Below, piece after piece: positions 22,946-35,243 of a DNA stretch of 64,000 nt (the first letter of the stretch is position 1; each line of letters opens with the position of its first letter). The notes under the pieces were generated by a model. It had not been told where the DNA came from. It worked only from the letters and a program-made list of their open reading frames with translations, and did not search any database. A program made the translations under genes and the position numbers. The DNA comes from Heterocephalus glaber (taxonomy: Eukaryota; Chordata; Mammalia; Rodentia; Bathyergidae), in the NCBI RefSeq assembly GCF_000247695.1, contig NW_004624795.1, positions 9,433,416 through 9,497,415 of the forward strand. Reading direction: 5' to 3'.

Positions 22946-23821
22946 TAAACATTCACTGTATTTTTCCATCACAACTTACACATGTCACACCATATCTGTA
23001 AGAGTATAAAAATAGTTCCATCATTCCCAGAACTCCTTTGTGTTTCCTTTCAGTTGCACCATTACTTCTGGCCCAGCCCTTAACAAACAATGATGTTCTC
23101 ACTTACTAATAGTTTTGCCTTTTATACAATGTTATGTTAATGTAAACATACCTTATTTGATCTTTAAGACTGGTCGCTTCATTCTATATAACACCTTTGA
23201 GCTTCACCCAAGTGGTTGAAAGTATTAACATTGTCATTTTTTTTACTGCTGAATAACATCCCATTTTATAGCTTTACCAGATTTTTTAATTCCTTCTCTC
23301 AAATAATATTGGGTTGTTTCCAATTTGGGACAATTATGGATAGAGCTGCTAAAAGCATTCCTACGAGTTTTTTGTGGGAAAACAAAATTTTCACTTCTTT
23401 AAAGTAAATACTTAAGAGTTGAATTTTTGGTTCATATACTGTGTATATATTTAAATTTGTTAGAAACTATCAAATTACTTTTTAGTGTAGTAGACAATGC
23501 TTCCCTCTTATCAGTGATGTCTAAGTGTTTCAATTGTTCCACCAGAACTTCTTATCATGTTTTTTTACTTATTTTTAGTCATTCTAATGGGAAGGTGAGT
23601 ACTTGATCAACCTAGTATTTTCCTAATAGTGAATTATTTTGCAAATCTATTCATTTGGTACTCTTATATCCTCTGCTGAAATATTTGCTCAAATTTTTGC
23701 CAATTTTTCTATATTGTTTCGTATTTTCTTACTGTTGAGTTTTATTATTCTTTACATAATTTTCATTGAAGTCTTTTAGTGGGTATAAGATTCGCAAATA
23801 TTTTCTCTCTGTTGGCAATGT

Positions 23822-23895
23822 GTCCTTCCCTTCCCTTCTCTTCCTTTCCCTTTCCTTTTTTCTCCTGTCATTTTCTTTCCTTTTCCTTTCTTCTT
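23822..23895. repeat. Polypyrimidine simple repeat
   Basis: CT-rich run (ccttcccttcccttctcttc and similar) immediately left of a young L1 insertion. Its purine complement could form triplex or G-rich structures; no function is shown. Confidence 0.85.
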
Positions 23896-23912
23896 AAAAG
23901 CAAAACAAGATA

Positions 23913-24310
23913 GCTAAATGGATGCATATTGAAGCCATACTCTTAAGTGAAATAAATAGGACACACATGTGCAAATACTGAATAGTTTCTCTGGTGTGAG
24001 AAACTGAAAGTGTAAATAAGGATTAAATGGATTAAAATGAATAATTGATTATTTGAAATAGGACAAAAAGGTCCAAAGGGGTAGGGGAAGTGGGAGGGGA
24101 AGGGGAAAGGAAAGAAGGGAAAGGAAAAATTATGAGAAAAGGAAACAAAGTCTTTGTAAATAGGGAAAGGTGGGGGAGGTGAAGGGAGCACAGGGAATGG
24201 GGAAAAAAATAAGAACTAAGATACATCATGTACAGGTACAAGCACCCAATGATAAATGTAAACATATTGTATACCTAAACTGTACCAATAAAATAATTTA
24301 AGCAAAAAAG
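23913..24310 (+). mobile_element. Young 5'-truncated L1 (398 bp) with perfect 17-bp TSD
   Basis: Identical aaaagcaaaacaagata flanks the insert at 23896-23912 and 24311-24327. Inside are the last part of ORF2, the G-rich 3'UTR tract (24075-24200), catgtacaggtacaagcacc and a terminal aataaaataatttaagc. The perfect TSD implies recent insertion. It defines the 3' end of the L1 family used here to recognise other copies. Confidence 0.95.
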
Positions 24311-24754
24311 AAAAGCAAAACAAGATATATTTACAACCACATGACATTGTTAAAAAGGCAAAACGATAATGCAGCTAAGGTGTTGACAATTGAACCCCAC
24401 GCTCTGTGCATCCTAAACACGTGTTCTAACAGTCAGTTCTGCCCTGTTCTGGTCCTTTCATTTCTGAAAGTGGTTTCTGCAAAAGCAAAACAAAATAAAA
24501 CAAAACAAAAGACAAATTTTTGATGTGGATGAAATTCAATTTATCTTTTTAAAATGGAATGTACTTTTGATTACCTGAGGCATTTTTTGTTTCCCTATTC
24601 TCAGGAAGCAATGATTTTCTCCTGAGGTTTCTTTCAGAATTTTTATAGTTACATAATTTTCTATATGTTTCATTGCAATTTATTTTTTTGTAAGTGTGAA
24701 GTTTAGCTTCAGGCTTATTTTAGTTTTTGCAAATTTGTGAACAATTGCTCAAAC

Positions 24755-24925
24755 ACTATTTGGTGCATGCCTGTGATCCCAGTCACTCAGGAGGCTGAAG
24801 CAGGATGATTGGAAATTGGATGCCAGCATGGGCAACTTAGTGTACTATCCTGGAAGAGGCTATGTTTGTAGGTATGAGAGACTTTGTCTAGTATGTGTTA
24901 GGTCCTAAGTTCAATCTTCAGAACA
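24755..24925 (+). mobile_element. B1-dID-like composite SINE
   Basis: Begins with a B1-like head (ttggtgcatgcctgtgatcc, cactcaggaggctgaagcag, gggcaacttag). The ID-like part ends gtcctaagttcaatcttcag, followed by a CA-rich tail. The middle is degraded. It lies within old antisense L1 sequence. Confidence 0.7.
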
Positions 24926-25400
24926 CACACATGTACACATACACTCACAAAGTCTTTATTACCTTATACATTCTGTAGATGCTTTGTTAGATGTATACAA
25001 AAATATGTCATCTTTTGTGTTATTATAATTAGCCTTGTTTTTTTCTTTTAAATTTTGGTTACTAATTGTATATTTCTAGTATATAATTGATATTTATATA
25101 TCCTGTGACTTTTCAAAACATGCTTATTAATTCTAGGAGGTTTTTTTTCTCCTAGAAGGTTTTTTTTCCTATGAATTCCTTGTTTCCTGCAGGATGGTTT
25201 TATTTCTGCCTAACTTATACATGCATTGTTTCCTTTGCCTCATCACACTGGCTGAGGCCATCAGTACAATGTTGGAGAAATGTGGTGAGAGTGAATATCA
25301 TTGCCTTCTTTTCAATCTTTAAGCATGCACACACTTTTGATAAGTACGCTACTTTTTACAAATTCACCTGTATAGAGAAATTGGTAAGCAGTCATCTCAG

Positions 25401-28389
25401 TTTTCCCATGTAAAATGTCTTCAACTCTCTCTACAAATTAGTAATGCTGTGCTTGATATAATCTTCATCTCTTCAACGTCACATTGTTGGTTCCGATCCT
25501 ACTCCCTAGATCTCTCTTGAGAAGAAAAGAGGAAAATAAATTTAAGTGACCAAAAGCCCAGAAGTGTCTGTTGACTTCTACAAAACACATCTTTCTTGAG
25601 GACAAGCGTGTCCACATTCAAAGAGGTGAAATCTTGGGGTCATCATTTGTTTTAACCTATATGGGTTCACATTTTCTTTCTTTTTAATTCACAAACTAAA
25701 ATTAACAGGTATTTTTTCTTAAATGTCCTGTATTAAAGGTTGCATCATTTTGGGAGCTCTCCAGATGGTCTAGATAACTTAATAATAATACACTGTCCAA
25801 ATAAGCTACAGAAAATAATTTTGCAACAAACATCAATACACATACACAGATTATATGAGATGTAATATATATATATATATATGCTATGTTACATATTGTG
25901 TCCATATTAAATGTATGGTGTACATCTGTGAACATATATACATAAGTAAATGCATATATGTATATAATTTTATTAATCTCTCTTTAAACCTAGTACCAGT
26001 TAATAAGTCTTAATACCATTAACCCACTCAGTTGGAGCTCTAGAATAATATAGTCAGGACCTTTTGAATGAATGAATAAAGAATTTAATAATATTGACTC
26101 TGTACCTACATCCTGGAATTGTGTTAAATACTCAAAAGATAATACTTATAAAGTCTCTTTAAATCTTCAGAGAAAGTTTTGTGTAAATAAATTTTTGCAT
26201 TTGCATAGCTCATATGTATGTTAATAGCAAAGTTTCTCTGGAGATACAGTCCTGCCTGGGGCACTATATTTTAAAGGTAATATTAAGTTATGCTTATTTT
26301 CTAAGAAAATAAACCAACACTCGAATATCGAAGGAATAACATACAAGCTTAAAATAAAGTCACAAAACAAAAAATGCTTCATTATTTCAATAACATTTTA
26401 CATTCTTATTGCACATTTCATCATAAAGATCAGTGATATATCCCAACTAATAATAAATGTAGGAATTCCTCAACCCCTAAAAAAAGAAAGAAGGCAATCA
26501 CTATATTTACATCAACACAGCTACACTCTTCAGTAATTTGGAGTCAAAAGCCAATATCTCAAAAAATATTCATGGTGCTCTTAGTGGGTGTCAATCTGAC
26601 CTTGAGTGAGGTGAGAGACTGACGTAAGAAAATAATCAAAATCTACATCCTAAATTTGTGCATGTAAAAATATGCCACTGCTTTTCTAACAAAGGAAAAC
26701 AGAATTTACTCAACTCAATCGTTCATTACTTTTTCATTTTTTTCTATAGAGAATTTTTCAAAAATGTTTTAATATTATGGACCAAAGGGCAAAAGGTGGA
26801 GAATTGATCTTTTCCATAGTTATTTTAATTTTATTGCAGTGAGTGATGACAGGTTTTTTTGTGAGATCTAGCGTCTGGAGAATGTGAGTCTTTCACACTC
26901 TATCTCTTGCCAAGTATTCCATCTCCAGTGGAATAACAACCTCCGCCAGGCATGTTGTTGCTAGGATACTATTAAATAGAATTACTGTAGTATAAAGTAT
27001 TCATAATATATTCATAGAGGAAGAGTCTGGAGATAAGTAAGAAAATAATTATAACAACTTTGTCATGTTTATGCAACTTGATGGATTAATATATATCCAG
27101 AGGCAGTATTTCAGGAGGAGGGAAGAAAGGTAGATTTAGTTTCCATTTTAAATATTCGTAGTTATTCATTGAATGTGTCTCATATATTCCAAACACTCGA
27201 AGGTATTTCAATTAAAGGGGATAATTAATCCACAAGTCTAGATTTCTGAATTTCTCATAATCAATATTGTAATTGATTAGCACAAATACTGACTTTTGAC
27301 ATAGAGGAAATTACAAATGTCAGATTTGCAAGGGAACTTGAATTGTATTTATTCTAGCTTATAAACAGTAGAAAGCGGTGCAAAATATCTGTTTACTGAT
27401 TATGCACTTTATTATTGTAGTCCTATCAAATATCGATGAATGGTTCCGTATAGTTAATACCATTGTTACACAAGTAATGATCATTTGTGCATTGTGATCA
27501 CTTGACAAATATTATAAACACGATATGGCCAAGACCAAATCCCTGGGTTCTAACATCCCTGTATTCATATAGTTTCAAAACTCCACTTGTTTATTTGATA
27601 AGCAACCAAGGTAGAGACCTACAAGTCTGCAGATCAATAATATGAATAGTAGCTTTTACATGAAAGGGCAGAGGTGCTTATTCCTTTAGAATTATAATAC
27701 TAATTATGTTGTTTAGTACAATACCAGGATCTCAACATATAATCTACTCTCAAGAGGAATAATTTTAACCTCCAAATCTTATAATTTATATTTTCTACGG
27801 GCCTCTCAAATATTTCTCATTTATAGTGAAGAAATTATATTTCTTTAGAGAAAATAAGTGAATGGATTGAGAAAATAGATCCAGCTATAATTAAAAAAAA
27901 GAGAACTAGAACCAAAAATTGCAGCTCTAGAAAATATGAGTTTTAGATTTGGACATTTAGATTTGACAAGTGAAGGGTAAAAAATAAAATCTGCTAGGAA
28001 ATAAAAAATAGAAACATTTCCACTTACCACATAATGAAAGTGAGTGTAAAATGTGCAAAATCACCATTGACATTCAGGCAAGCCCCCCTGAAAAAATAAT
28101 TTTGCGTAGTATGGAGACTTAAATATGAACTGAACAAGGTGAATTGTGCATGAGCAAAACATAATCCAGAAGTGTATAGAGCACACTGATTTTTTAAAAA
28201 TTTAATTCTAGTTTCCTAGACTGATCATTGTGTAGAGACACATATTTATAATTCTCTCCAATAAAAAATAAGGTTTAATTTCATGCCTCATCATAGAAAC
28301 TTAGGCTACGTAAGAAAGAGTATTGATATCCTTTGTTTCTGAAAAATTTAAAAATACTGGAATGCTGGCAAAATTTTCAACCATTGAAA
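25401..28389. other. Unassigned AT-rich DNA
   Basis: A short (AT)n run lies at about 25867-25883. A MIR-like trace may lie near 26090-26170. No gene, RNA or young repeat was seen. Confidence 0.55.
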
Positions 28390-28720
28390 GAGAAATAATT
28401 TTGAATTCCTAGTTTTGCCATTCTTCAAGCCTTGCACCTCCAGGCTAAAATGCAGCCAGCTAAAGACCAAGCTGTTCTTCTGATTCTTCCATGAGAACTA
28501 CCAGCCCATTTCCTTTCCCTGCCTTTCCTCTCTACTCTCAGCTGCAGGCAGAGCAGCTGTTGGTTGCTGGAAGAGGGCAGAATCAGCTTGCAGCCTCTCA
28601 GTGGACTTCTGATTCCTCCAGCCCACAGGCGAGGGCTTTAGAGTCAATAGCTGAGCCCCAGCCTGACCACTTTGTTATTATTGTTCTCAGGTTTTTCCCA
28701 AAATCTGAGATGGAATTTTA
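28390..28720. other. GC-richer unassigned patch
   Basis: GC content is visibly above its flanks (for example ctgcaggcagagcagctgtt near 28540). It opens a 76-codon plus-strand frame (28491-28721), but no splice sites, family motif or repeat was recognised. It could be a conserved noncoding element, an old exon or an old repeat. Confidence 0.35.
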
Positions 28721-31700
28721 ACAAACACCATGAAGTGGGAATTATGAAACATGAGTATTCTTGGTTGGCACCAGTTCTTAACAGGGAAGTCATCTTTGTT
28801 TCGGAGTTTAACATCAGCAGTGATTGTTATACATATTTAAAAACACACACAAAATCTGGATGGATAATATAGCTAATAACAAATTTGTCTCCAGGAAAGG
28901 GATTGGGATTAGTTCCGTAGTTAAAGTAACTCTTACTTGTTCTGTAGAATCTTAATTTTGCATAATTAATTTGCAATTTTAAATATTTGAGATTTATAAT
29001 TTTACATCAATTAATCAACATGAATTTAGTGTCTACATAACATTTCAGAAATAAAATACTTTTTATGCAATATGTTATAAAAGAATGACGCTGATGCTAG
29101 AAATATTACCCAAACAAAGGAGATTCCCGCTCTTTGAAAGTAGGAAAGCGCCCAAATATGTAACACTGATTCTAGTCAGAGATATATATTTTTCTATTAC
29201 CTACTAACCAGAAGGGCTAGATATTAAGTTAATGATAAATTTGCTACTCTATTGAAGGTCAGAAGGCAAAACTATGGTCTGTGACTCTCCACTCTCCAAT
29301 TTTATGCACCAGGAAGATGTCACCAAGCTTGAACATACTTTCAAAATTGTCCTCAAAACAGTGCTGTAGTTGACCACCGTTATTTGCTCATACTACCCTA
29401 AAAAGTATTTCTGACTGTAGCAAGTTCGTAATTTAGCATACACCAAACCTCTCTACCAGGACTTACTAACATGAAGGTGCATCTGAATAGCCCAAGGTGC
29501 TTTGCCACATGCACATACTAAACTTCCAACACATAGAAAGTTGGGTTCTTTAGAAATAATATAGATCTTAACATGTACATATTGAAGACAAAACCTTCAA
29601 CTATTCTGATGAATCACTTATGAATTCCAGTGTAAAATCATTGCCATTATAAATCAATAAATATTGATAATAATGTAGGTCTATTATGTATAACTTCAAA
29701 TGGATTCTAATTTTGATCCTCAAACTTATTATCCTCCTAATCTTGAGCAGGTATTTAGTTGTTCCAAGGATTAGGTTTTTCATTGAAAAGAGGAAGATAT
29801 TAAGCTGTTGCTTCTATTTTTCATGTTTATTGCAATTCAAAAGGATTACGAGATTAGCCATACCTATTGTTGGCACTGTTGACAAATCACCTTTGGGTCC
29901 TCAGTTTCTTCATCCTTAAAAACTGGATTGTACTAATGGATCAGTTGATCTTAATTTGTATTCTGAATTGAGCCCTCGGGGGTAAATTAAGTTGCACAGG
30001 AAGAATCGTACATAGGCAACAAACAATGAGAATGCTTGTCCTCTTCTCCTACTTTGACCACACTGTCATGTTTCCACATTGGATATTTATGTGAGAGCCT
30101 TTTGCAGCAAAATATATTTTAAAACATCAAATAAGATGATCTCTGGGGTCACATCCAGCTCAAACTTCTTTCAGCCTAATTACACGATTGTTGGGCTCAA
30201 ATTAGTTAATTTTTGTTTGTGCAGTTTGTATAATGAAAAAGTATGAAGCTGGAATTACTCTAGTATGAGCTTAAATTTCCTGAGCTTTCTAAGCATCCTC
30301 AGCTCTGTGTACTGCTTATTATCGATCTTGCCTTAATTCATTTTGTCCTTTTAGCCCTATAAACCAGCCTACATCTCCCTGATCCCACCCTTTCATGCCA
30401 TTCTGCTGCCAACCAAATGCAGATATCAGGCAATTTCAGCAAACACAGAACATAGATTTGTAGTAATCCTGATATTTTCCATTTTCCATCTGGCATGGCT
30501 AAGAAATAGCCATATGCCTATGCTTGGAATATGGATGTTCAAGAAAGACTTCTTAATCTTCGCTCAAATTTAAGTCTGTGGCAGCCAGTCCTTCCTTAAA
30601 CAACATAACAGAGTGAAAATGTTTATTTTGGTAATTGGGTCTTTTCAGAGTCCAGTGCAATCTATCCTCATGAGCATTACCCACACACTCATAGTGCCTC
30701 ACTTCTAAAGGTTCTTACTACCAAAATGCTCAATTTTGAATCTACACATTCTAAACTGATCATTCACATATGTAAATTAGAAATTTATCTATTCAACAAA
30801 TGTTTAATTTATAATATGTGTACTTTATGTTAGGCTCAGATCAAATAGATAAATGATAGAGTGGTTGGCTTTAACACAGGAATTCAAGAAAGAGTAGGAC
30901 ATAGAAGTGATGATAAAGGCAATTTAGTAATAGACAGGGAAAGGTCTGGGGTGTGTTAAAGAGTGTGAAGCGTCCTCAGCTAAACTTAGAAGTTTCAAGT
31001 AGATTTCATGGAAAAAATACCTGTTTATTCATGAAAAATCACGTAAGAAAATACCATTGGGAAGAGTTTTCACAACTGAGCAAAGGAAATGGCTGGCAAA
31101 AATACAGTTGGTTATGAATAAAGTATAGTATATTAAGTCTCTGCAAAAATGTCTGGAAACATAGTCGACAAACCAGAAAATGTAATGGAAAGAATTTATG
31201 TAAATGTTAAATATTTTGACTTTATTCTCTAAATTACAAGAGAATCCTTGAAGCATTTTAAGCAGAGAAGTGATCTACTGCCACATATTCTGCTTTTTTC
31301 TACATATGCCTTAAAATGGTTTGTTTGGGTAAACCTCTGCTTCTCATTTGCTTTTACATTTGCACATCAAGAGACTACTTTTGTGGAAAAGTACATGTAA
31401 ATTATATGAAGCTGGTACTATAAATGTAACTGCTCTGAAAATATTTTAGAAATGTTGCTATAGAATATTTTGAAGCATATATGTTTACACTGGAGCCTAG
31501 CCACCTAAATGCTAACCCACTCCTGAATGTTTACAGTGATTCCATCCTTGCAAACACAGCTAATTTATTGAGGCTGATTTTACTGACATTGACTTAACAA
31601 GGCAATAGAGGCTTGAGTTTAAATCTCTCCATAAAATACTGATAGAATTATGTGGCTCTGTTTCTCATGCTGCCATTGTTCTGCCTAATTGTATTTATTA

Positions 31701-31974
31701 CTCACTTGAGTGTTTTGATTTTTTTCTCAATATATTCTCAGGTTTCAAAGTGTTTCAATATTTCCTCTCTTTTAAATCAAACTAGATCTAAAATGTGCAG
31801 TTATCTACCTTTTGTGAGATGGGTAAAGACTTTCTGATCCTCTACATTTAGAGGCTGAAGTAGTGGTAATTTCAGTATCTCCTAGTTCATTAGTATGATG
31901 AGTTTCATTGAGTTCTTTCTCTCCCAGACCCAGTTCCTCCCCCTCAACTTATTTTTCTATCCCCTTTTTACATA
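28721..31974. other. Unassigned AT-rich DNA
   Basis: Weak MIR-like similarity at about 29860-29930 (cctcagtttcttcatcctta) and weak L2-like similarity at about 30790-30840 (attcaacaaatgtttaattt). Otherwise nothing recognised. Confidence 0.5.
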
Positions 31975-32440
31975 CCATTAAAAATTTTATTAGTGCATAT
32001 TAATTTTATAAAGAACTGAGTTTCACTGTGGCATTTTCATACGTGCATACACATATTGATAATATCCATCTTCCTGAAGTCCCTTCCTCTTCTCTAATCA
32101 TAGTCTCTCTTATACTTTGTTGATATTTTGGATTTTTTGCTTGTTTACTTAGATTCCACCTGCTAGGAAAAGCATGCAATGTTTGTCTTTGTGAGTCTAG
32201 TTCATTTTGCTTACCATGAGAATCTCCAGTTCCATCCAAATTCATTCTTTCTCATAGTTATACAATGCTCCACTGTATATACATAACACATTTTTAAAAT
32301 TTATTAATCTATTCTTGAACACCTAGGCTAGTTACATCGCAGGGCTACTGTGAATTGTACTGCAACGTGTATGGGTATGTTGGTATCTTTTTCCACACAT
32401 TTTTGAATAGTAATAAGAAGACTGATTCAAATTATTCCCT
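31975..32440 (-). repeat. 5'-truncated L1 3' end, antisense, different subfamily
   Basis: Starts attaaaaattttattagtgc (A-tail side on minus). It continues ccacctgctaggaaaagcat, gtgagtctagttcattttgc, ctccagttccatccaaattc and actgtgaattgtactgcaac, a classical antisense L1 3'UTR and ORF2 end. Its 3'UTR lacks the G-rich tract of the other copies, so it belongs to another, older subfamily. Confidence 0.75.
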
Positions 32441-32522
32441 TCATTTGATTTCTTCAAAATGAATCATACTGCTTGCCCCATCTCCATGTAAGATTATCTC
32501 AGCAAAAAAAGAATTTATGTTG

Positions 32523-32724
32523 GGCTCGGGATTAGCTCAGTGGTTCTGGCGCCTGCCTTGCAAGTGCAAGGTCCTGAGTTTGATCCTCAGTACTAAAAAA
32601 AGCAAATACAAAGAGTTTATTTAGGGCTGGGGATTTAGCTCAGTGGTGCCTCTGCTTGCCTCGCAAGTGCAAGCTCCCGAGTTCAATCCCTGGTACCAAA
32701 AAAAAAAAAAAAGACTCTGGTAAA
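32523..32724 (+). mobile_element. Two tandem tRNA-derived SINEs inside one 19-bp TSD
   Basis: First monomer: gggctcgggattagctcagt, long-variant ggttctggcgcctgcc, B box gagtttgatcctcag, A-rich tail to about 32621. Second monomer: gggctggggatttagctcag, short-variant ggtgcctctgcttgcc, A-tail. Identical aaaaaaagaatttatgttg lies at 32504-32522 and 32725-32743, outside the pair. I see no convincing TSD around either monomer alone. Confidence 0.9.
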
Positions 32725-32819
32725 AAAAAAAGAATTTATGTTGAGAAGATTATAGTGCACAAACATTTCACATTTCACTTTTCTAGGCCACGTCTTTGAA
32801 TAAGAACCAAGTTGTAACA

Positions 32820-33075
32820 ATTACAGTGACAATAATAATAGCTCCCAGTGATTGAAAATCCACTGCTCTTATAACTTACACGTGGCTTACACAAACTATC
32901 ACATTTCATTTTTTTACAATAATCCTATAAAGATGTCCTTAATGTTATTTCCAAGTTGCAGAGGAAAACCTATATTCAAATTGAATAAATGTTCCCAGGT
33001 CAAACAGATAGTAAGTAAAAGAAAATGTATTCATTCTCAAATTATCTGATTTTAAAAATCTGCTTTGTTAGCTCC
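32820..33075 (+). repeat. MIR SINE
   Basis: Matches MIR through its length: caataataatagctcccagt, cacatttcatttttttacaa, aatcctataaagatgtcctt and aggtcaaacagatagtaagt correspond to the conserved MIR head, core and ccaaggtcacacagctagta-type segment. Confidence 0.78.
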
Positions 33076-33797
33076 ACTCTAGATTACCTGCTTTGTAATC
33101 TATACCTTAAGACATTCATTGATTCATACAGGAAAAAAAAAAAAAAAGGATAGCTTATCAGTGATGAAACCCTTGTTAGAAATTGCAAGGATGTAAAGAA
33201 GAATAAAACTTGGATTCTGCTCTCAGGAATATACAGATTATAATGCAAGTAAGTGAAATGGAACATAGGAAAATAAAACACTAAGCTAGAGTAATGTTGA
33301 AGATATCTATCAGCGTTCCAGGGAAAGGTAGATTTCTCAGCTGGATGTGTGGAAGAGCTCTTATGCAAACAACCTCATTAATAACCAAGGAAATGTAAGA
33401 TGGAATTACAATTAAATATCCTCACAAACAGACCAGATCAGCAAAAATTTTAAAGCCTGTAATTGCTAAGTATTGAAGAACAAGAGAAACAAAAGAATTT
33501 TGCAGAAGCAATCTTTTTAAATCTAGAAAATTTAAAAGTGCCCATATCCTGCAGTGCAGCAATTTCCAACAGATACTCTTGTACAAGTGTACTGTTGCCT
33601 GGAAACACTGTAATAACAAAAACTGAGAGAAAACAAAAATTGTGATGCATCCAAAAATGTAATAATATGCACTGAGTGAACCATAAAGACATGAATTAAT
33701 ATCAAGCAATTGACAAGGAATAAGCAGACCACAAAGCTATAGTTATGGAATTTTTCCAGCTATAAAATTTTAAAAGAGACAAAGTTAAGCTACTTTT

Positions 33798-33890
33798 GTT
33801 TTTTGGGGGTGTTCCAGGGATCAAACTTGGGACCTTGCGCTTGCAAGGCAGGCACCAGAACCACTGAGCTAAACCCCCAGCCCTGTGCCC
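33798..33890 (-). mobile_element. tRNA-derived SINE with 11-bp TSD, antisense
   Basis: gatcaaacttgggaccttgc (B-box side) and accactgagctaaaccccca (A-box side) with the long-variant linker ggcaccagaac. Flanked by identical aagctactttt at 33787-33797 and 33891-33901. Confidence 0.93.
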
Positions 33891-34791
33891 AAGCTACTTT
33901 TTAAAGATATACACATAAGTACTAAAACTGATTAAGGGCAGGAAAATGACTGCCATAAAGGTCAGACTCTTGGTCGTTACTGTGAGGCAAAGTGATATGC
34001 ACACAGATTATTGCTACTAGCAATATACTATTTCTTAAACTAGTTAGTGATAACATTACTGGTTTCTCATCAGTCTTTATACTTTATAATTGTCTTTTAA
34101 ATTGTCTGCATGTTGCAATTCTTCTGCATGTTGCGTGTTCTTCTATATGCAAATTATTTTTAAATACACTTCTTTATTTCTAATCTTTTATTATCACTAA
34201 CAATACTAGAAAGGATAACCTACCTAAATGTAAGTGTAGAATAAATGAAATTGAAGCATTAAAAAAAATATATTGCCAGATTTCTCCTGTAAGAGTTGTA
34301 TTTGATTTACATTTGCATCCACAGTTACTGTACCCTATTCTTTCACAGTGTTCCCAAACTAATCAATCCGATACCTACAAAATGGTATTTCATTGAACTT
34401 ATAATTAAAAGTTAATATGATTAAGAGATACCTATGTCTTCTTTTTGGGGTATGATCTGTTCAATTACTTTGCACATTTTTTAATTAGGCTGTTTTCTTA
34501 AATTGAGTTGTAGGAACTCTTTACTTATTAAGAAATTTAGCCATTTATTTCTGTGATATATGCTGCAGGGGCCAAATACACAATTTACAAAAGAGAGAGA
34601 CAGAGCTAAGAACATGTTAAGAAAATGTTGCATGAGCGTTACAAAATAGGATGTGGAATTATGGAAAAAGGTAGAAAGGGTATTGGAGGCAAAATTTCTG
34701 TAAAACTGATCATTATTAAAGACTGAGCATTTTTAAAACTGTGGAATAAATAATCAGACTCATTGCAGGGGTGAAAGAACCTAAGGAATTA

Positions 34792-34825
34792 GGGCGCGCG
34801 AGTGCATGTGAGCGTGTGTGTGTTT
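34792..34825. repeat. Short CG/TG alternating tract
   Basis: gggcgcgcgagtgcatgtga then gcgtgtgtgtgtttg. Alternating purine-pyrimidine sequence could adopt Z-DNA; it is short and isolated. Confidence 0.7.
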
Positions 34826-34908
34826 GTATGAAGCAAATGAGAGGAAGCAAATTTATGAAGATGGGGTCTTGTGAACCAGAGTTCTGGAAGTGATTGTGGG
34901 TAAACTCT

Positions 34909-35005
34909 CTTTTTATTTTTTATTTTTTTGGGGTACCGGGGATCGAACTCGGGTCCTTGCACTTGCGAGGCAGGTGCCAGAACCACTGAGCTAAATCCCC
35001 GGCCC
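34909..35005 (-). mobile_element. tRNA-derived SINE with 17-bp TSD, antisense
   Basis: ggggatcgaactcgggtcct and gagctaaatccccggccc mark B- and A-box ends; it is very close to the inferred family consensus. TSD gattgtgggtaaactct (34892-34908) and gattgtgagtaaactct (35006-35022) differ at one base. Confidence 0.95.
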
Positions 35006-35174
35006 GATTGTGAGTAAACTCTAGCAGAAGACTGAAATGAAAAAAATCAAATATTGCCAGGAAAATATCTGTCATAAAACAATCTGAAAATGTATCTGGA
35101 AGAAAGCAACCCTTACTTTAAAAAGATAGTAGTGGAAAATGTGATGGATGAACCCATCCAAAGATCATAATTAT

Positions 35175-35233
35175 TCCTCCGCCCGCCTCACAAGCTCAAG
35201 GTCCCAAGTTCAATGCCCGGTACCAAAAAAAAA
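35175..35233 (+). mobile_element. 5'-truncated tRNA-derived SINE
   Basis: Only the B-box half remains: gcccgcctcacaagctcaag, gttcaatgcccggtacc, A-run. atcataatta occurs on both sides (35164-35173, 35234-35243), which shows truncation at insertion rather than later loss. Confidence 0.88.
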
Positions 35234-35243
35234 ATCATAATTA

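Larger units (their letters stand above)
23100..25400 (-). repeat. Old L1 ORF2, antisense, interrupted by later insertions
   Basis: Plus-strand pieces follow the antisense order of old L1s: ttgggttgtttccaatttgg and attatggatagagctgctaa (23310-23350), catttggtactcttata (23650s), gttctattttgtt-like pieces, gaacaattgctcaaacacta (24740s), cttattaattctaggaggtt (25120s), catcacactggctgaggcca (25240s). It is split by the L1 at 23913-24310 and by a B1-dID-like SINE at 24755-24925. Confidence 0.65.
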
